From Gordionus sp. m RMFG-2023 (Eukaryota > Nematomorpha > Gordioida > Chordodea > Parachordodidae): 64,000 nt of DNA. Made by a program: the position numbers and the translations under genes. The notes below the pieces were generated by a model. It saw nothing but the letters and a program-made list of their open reading frames with translations. It was not told the origin of the DNA and made no database searches. Of this stretch, positions 62,301-64,000 are shown piece after piece (the first letter of the stretch is position 1; every line of letters begins with the position of its first letter). The DNA lies in NCBI RefSeq assembly GCF_954871325.1, contig NC_088775.1:82003561-82067560 (forward strand), written 5' to 3'.

Positions 62301-64000
62301 TCTATACCAAGTACAAAAAAGTAAAGGCGCTAAATCGAAATTCCTTGATCGTCGTGGCCGTATTGACATCTGTGATACTTTCTCCTATAATGGCCTGCCT
62401 GGCAGTCAGTAAGTTCGATTTTTTTTATTTCAAATGAAAAATACCTATCTATTTCTCATTCCTATTCTCCACAATGAATATCATTTATCCACGTGAAACT
62501 CAATTTTTAAGTTTTTAATATCACCCATGATTTTCCCATAAACTTGGAATATCTCTAGGGTTGAATATGGTGAATTTTTAATAACGTTTAAATATGTAAT
62601 ACTTTATTAGATCTAAAATACAATTAAAAAATATTTTTTATAAATTTATATCACAATTGACAAATAAATATAAGCAAGAGTCAACAATGACTATTTATTT
62701 AAATATATACTGGGCTTTAAAATCACGTGGCCTGTCAGGTTATTTATCAAAATTTTTTTTTACTTTTTAGCTATTTCATGAGCAATGTTATAAATAATTT
62801 AATATACCTTATAAGAATATTTTTATTGTTAAACAGATGGTTACAATAAGCAAAAGATAGGTGAAATTTAATTACAAAAAATGTTTAACATAGGTTAGTT
62901 ATATAAAATATTGAGTTCATCAGATACTGCTTATTTATAGAATGACATTTATGTAAAAATTAAGATTTCATCCTAAAACTACATTCCAAATTTTTTACTA
63001 CAGATTTAGTATATATATACACACACACACAAATTTTTATATGCCATAATAACCATTTTATTTTTATTTCTTTACTTTACTCATGTAAAATAAGTAAAAT
63101 ACAGGTAAAATTAAGGTAAAAATTATAAGTCAGAAAATTGTCTTGATCGGCAAATATCAGATTTTCGGCGCCAAAAAAGTTTGGCACAACTCTACACATT
63201 ACTAGAAAGAAAGTCTAACATATAATTACTACTATTTTTCTTTGAAAATTAACAAGGCATAGGTGCTCCTATCCTTTTGGCCTACGTTTATGGGGTCGTT
63301 CCTTTCTCTCTTTGCCGTAACGGTTTATGCGGTGCTAACACTCCGTCAACCCCGTCAAATACTTCTCCCACCAACGGGGAAACATCTACCAATCGAATCA
63401 AAGCAAACAAAAAGAAAAAAGACAAGAAATGTTTATTTTTAAATTTAAAGAACAAATTTTCTTTTAATTTGAATAAACCTACTAATATTTTGCTCACATT
63501 AGTTAATCTATCAAATTAGCGACGAATAAACGGTAAGTGGGTAACTATTGGAGTTATATAAAATATATATTTACGGTTACAAAATATATTGGCCTCGCTA
63601 GGGATTCAACAAGAGAAAAAATTAGAATAATCGCTTAATAGCTATTCATTACCCAATAAACTTGGCGAGGTTTTAAATATACTCCACTATATTTATATCG
63701 TTTTCCTAATATTATTATTATTACCTATATTATTCTTTTCAGAGTCAATTTTTAGTTTTAAAAAATGATTATTTTTTTTAAAAAAACTTATCGAATTTTA
63801 TAACAAAAAAATATTATAAAGCTAAGCATTCAAAACACGAAAATACAAGCTCATCAACCAATGATAACTGCGTTGTTCTTATGGATAGTAGCTCAAACGA
63901 TAATAAGGAAGAAATGAATACCGCCCATCGAACAATAGGAGATGGGGGTGAAGATGACACTTTTAGAGACAATGATATGTATTATACTTTATCTTATAAT
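43722..64000 (+). CDS. RNF19: RNF19A/B-type (dorfin) RBR E3 ubiquitin ligase, multi-exon, runs to the window edge
   Basis: RBR ligases take ubiquitin from an E2 onto a RING2 cysteine and pass it to substrate; RNF19 proteins are tethered to ER membranes by two segments. Exons: 43722-44344 (RING1), 53034-53287 (IBR), 59490-59640 (RING2), 61768-61930 (membrane segment 1), 62300-62408 (segment 2), 63257 to about 63519 (tail). Phases agree at all five junctions (2, 1, 2, 0, 1). The order RING1-IBR-RING2-TM-TM and the blocks [51 protein letters not shown] and [14 protein letters not shown] are those of RNF19A/B. Introns range from 369 bp to 8.7 kb. A single symbol is used because A and B cannot be told apart in an invertebrate. 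A probable 5' exon lies at 39829-40629. Confidence 0.92.
44345..53033. other. RNF19 intron, 8.7 kb, mostly A/T-rich
   Basis: Host intron between RING1 and IBR exons. Noted inside: slightly GC-richer patches at 45.47-45.60 and 45.88-46.04 kb without a readable frame, a longer island at 48.1-48.8 kb (separate entry), and a patch of GGCCCGAAAA next to ATGCAAATCTCTG at 51.47-51.54 kb that resembles a hAT end. The terminal 50 bases include a T-run and the acceptor CCAAAG. Confidence 0.7.
48130..48800 (+). other. GC-richer island in the RNF19 intron, unexplained
   Basis: The base composition is clearly above the intron background. Two short protein-like frames are seen on the plus strand. One, at about 48164-48278, includes [20 protein letters not shown]. 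The other, at about 48628-48777, includes [20 protein letters not shown]. Neither is recognised and they are not in one frame. It could be a decayed mobile element, a nested gene remnant or a regulatory block. No inverted or direct terminal repeats were found. Confidence 0.4.
53034..53287 (+). CDS. RNF19: RNF19 exon encoding the IBR domain
   Basis: The exon begins with the third base of the Gly codon split from RING1 and reads [20 protein letters not shown], then [19 protein letters not shown]. These are the paired cysteines and the His-Pro of the in-between-RING fold. After DAAK it continues with a 40-residue linker rich in Ala, Ser and Asn that differs from the human linker. It ends after the first base of a Gly codon (GT at 53288), which pairs with the RING2 exon. 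Confidence 0.93.
54209..54324 (+). repeat. 5' LTR of the gypsy element
   Basis: Begins TGTTATAAATGAAATATATT and ends near AAGAAATTGTATA. It is shorter than its partner at 58105-58231 by one indel of about 20 bp. Preceded by ATCGC. Confidence 0.85.
58105..58231 (+). repeat. 3' LTR of the gypsy element
   Basis: Begins TGTTATAAATGAGATATATT and ends AAGAAATTGTATA, followed by the target duplication ATCGC (58232-58236). Confidence 0.85.
58890..59071. repeat. MITE, TGTTGTTAAA family, copy f
   Basis: The right end is GAGCTTTTTAACAACACT, preceded by TTAATCGGGTCATTTTGAAA and ATCGACCCAAATCG. The interior has CATGTAAGCC and TGGACATCTATTCC. The left end is diverged. It lies in the RNF19 intron before the RING2 exon. 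A further left-end fragment (AGTGTTGTTAAGG) starts at 59723 in the next intron. Confidence 0.65.
59490..59640 (+). CDS. RNF19: RNF19 exon encoding RING2
   Basis: Reads [20 protein letters not shown], then [19 protein letters not shown] and [10 protein letters not shown], close to the human sequence. By comparison with other RBR ligases, the Cys in GSCNHM is the one that accepts ubiquitin, and it is present. The exon ends in phase 2 (AG before GTATCT), giving the Ser codon of SPSGC with the next exon. Confidence 0.95.
59641..61767. other. RNF19 intron, 2.1 kb
   Basis: A/T-rich. It includes a MITE left-end fragment at 59723 and, at about 60.73-60.80 kb, a G-run and TCTACGCTTATGG, related to the end of the 1.18-kb hAT-like element at 16.14 kb. 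A G-rich patch lies at 61441-61462. The acceptor is AAAACAG at 61767. Confidence 0.6.
61768..61930 (+). CDS. RNF19: RNF19 exon encoding the first membrane segment
   Basis: The exon completes [20 protein letters not shown], the block directly after RING2 in RNF19A/B. It continues with the hydrophobic segment [20 protein letters not shown] and VPIFVGRK. The basic cluster WSRKKK before the segment suits a cytosolic catalytic half. It ends in phase 0 with GTATAA. Confidence 0.95.
62300..62408 (+). CDS. RNF19: RNF19 exon encoding the second membrane segment
   Basis: Reads [20 protein letters not shown], then [16 protein letters not shown], matching the second hydrophobic stretch of RNF19 (VTLSVIVSPVVAAV in human). 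The acceptor is ATTCAG at 62299 and the donor is a consensus GTAAGT at 62409. It ends in phase 1. The intron before it is only 369 bp and contains a GC-rich patch, CTTGGCCCGACCCGG, of the kind seen at hAT ends. Confidence 0.92.
63257..63519 (+). CDS. RNF19: RNF19 exon encoding [14 protein letters not shown] and a low-complexity tail
   Basis: It completes a Ser codon and reads [30 protein letters not shown], the family block after membrane segment 2. A Thr/Ser/Pro/Asn stretch and a Lys-rich stretch follow, then KFSFNLN. The frame meets TAG at 63517-63519, 13 bases before a consensus donor (CG followed by GTAAGT, 63533). Either this is the true end, or the exon is spliced earlier, or the sequence has an error. 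Vertebrate RNF19 proteins continue for several hundred residues. Confidence 0.85.
63822..64000 (+). CDS. Open frame at the window edge, possible further RNF19 tail exon
   Basis: From about 63822 to the last base one frame is open with Ser, Asn and Asp-rich content ([20 protein letters not shown], then [20 protein letters not shown]). The composition is coding-like compared with the A/T-rich flank. A good acceptor (CTTTTCAG, 63742) lies upstream, but that frame has a TAA at 63779-63781, so the real exon start is unclear. Disordered acidic/Ser-rich sequence would suit the RNF19 C-terminal tail. Confidence 0.45.

Overview
The window is AT-rich (roughly three quarters A+T by eye) eukaryotic DNA from an animal, most likely an invertebrate. 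Two host genes are recognisable, both split by GT-AG introns and both belonging to families known from animals. Most of the rest is transposon-derived or featureless A/T-rich DNA.

Layout. 1-0.4 kb: a minus-strand gag-like LTR-retroelement scrap. 0.9-6.85 kb: a CHID1 gene (chitinase domain-containing protein 1, GH18 fold) on the minus strand in nine small exons, whose last residues are missing from the window. 7.2-8.1 kb: an 824-bp non-coding LTR element of TRIM type with a 5-bp target duplication. 8.1-12.4 kb: intergenic DNA with one MITE. 12.4-34.5 kb: a large inverted duplication, with two diverged arms (12.4-20.5 and 29.1-34.5 kb) around an 8.6-kb spacer. The left arm carries a 3.1-kb DDE transposon with about 650-bp terminal inverted repeats, itself hit by a 5'-truncated LINE, and a 1.18-kb hAT-like element. 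The other arm lacks the DDE element and the hAT-like element, so both can be dated as later than the duplication. The spacer holds a 5.4-kb FLYWCH-MULE transposon whose coding region was split by a 1.7-kb hAT element with a perfect 8-bp target duplication, and a decayed second hAT transposase.

34.9-38.75 kb: a broken Ty3/gypsy element on the minus strand. 39.8-64 kb: an RNF19A/B-type (dorfin) RBR ubiquitin ligase gene on the plus strand. A probable Asn-rich 5' exon is followed by exons for RING1, IBR, RING2, two membrane segments and a tail. All the splice phases between the conserved exons agree. Its introns hold a 332-bp hAT-type MITE, a 4.0-kb Ty3/gypsy element with short LTRs, further MITEs and an unexplained GC-richer island at 48.1-48.8 kb.

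The two host genes have no evident functional link. CHID1 is a secreted/lysosomal GH18-fold lectin-like protein and RNF19 is a membrane-anchored E3 ligase. The most unusual structure is the 22-kb inverted duplication with nested, datable insertions. I found no convincing new host-encoded system.
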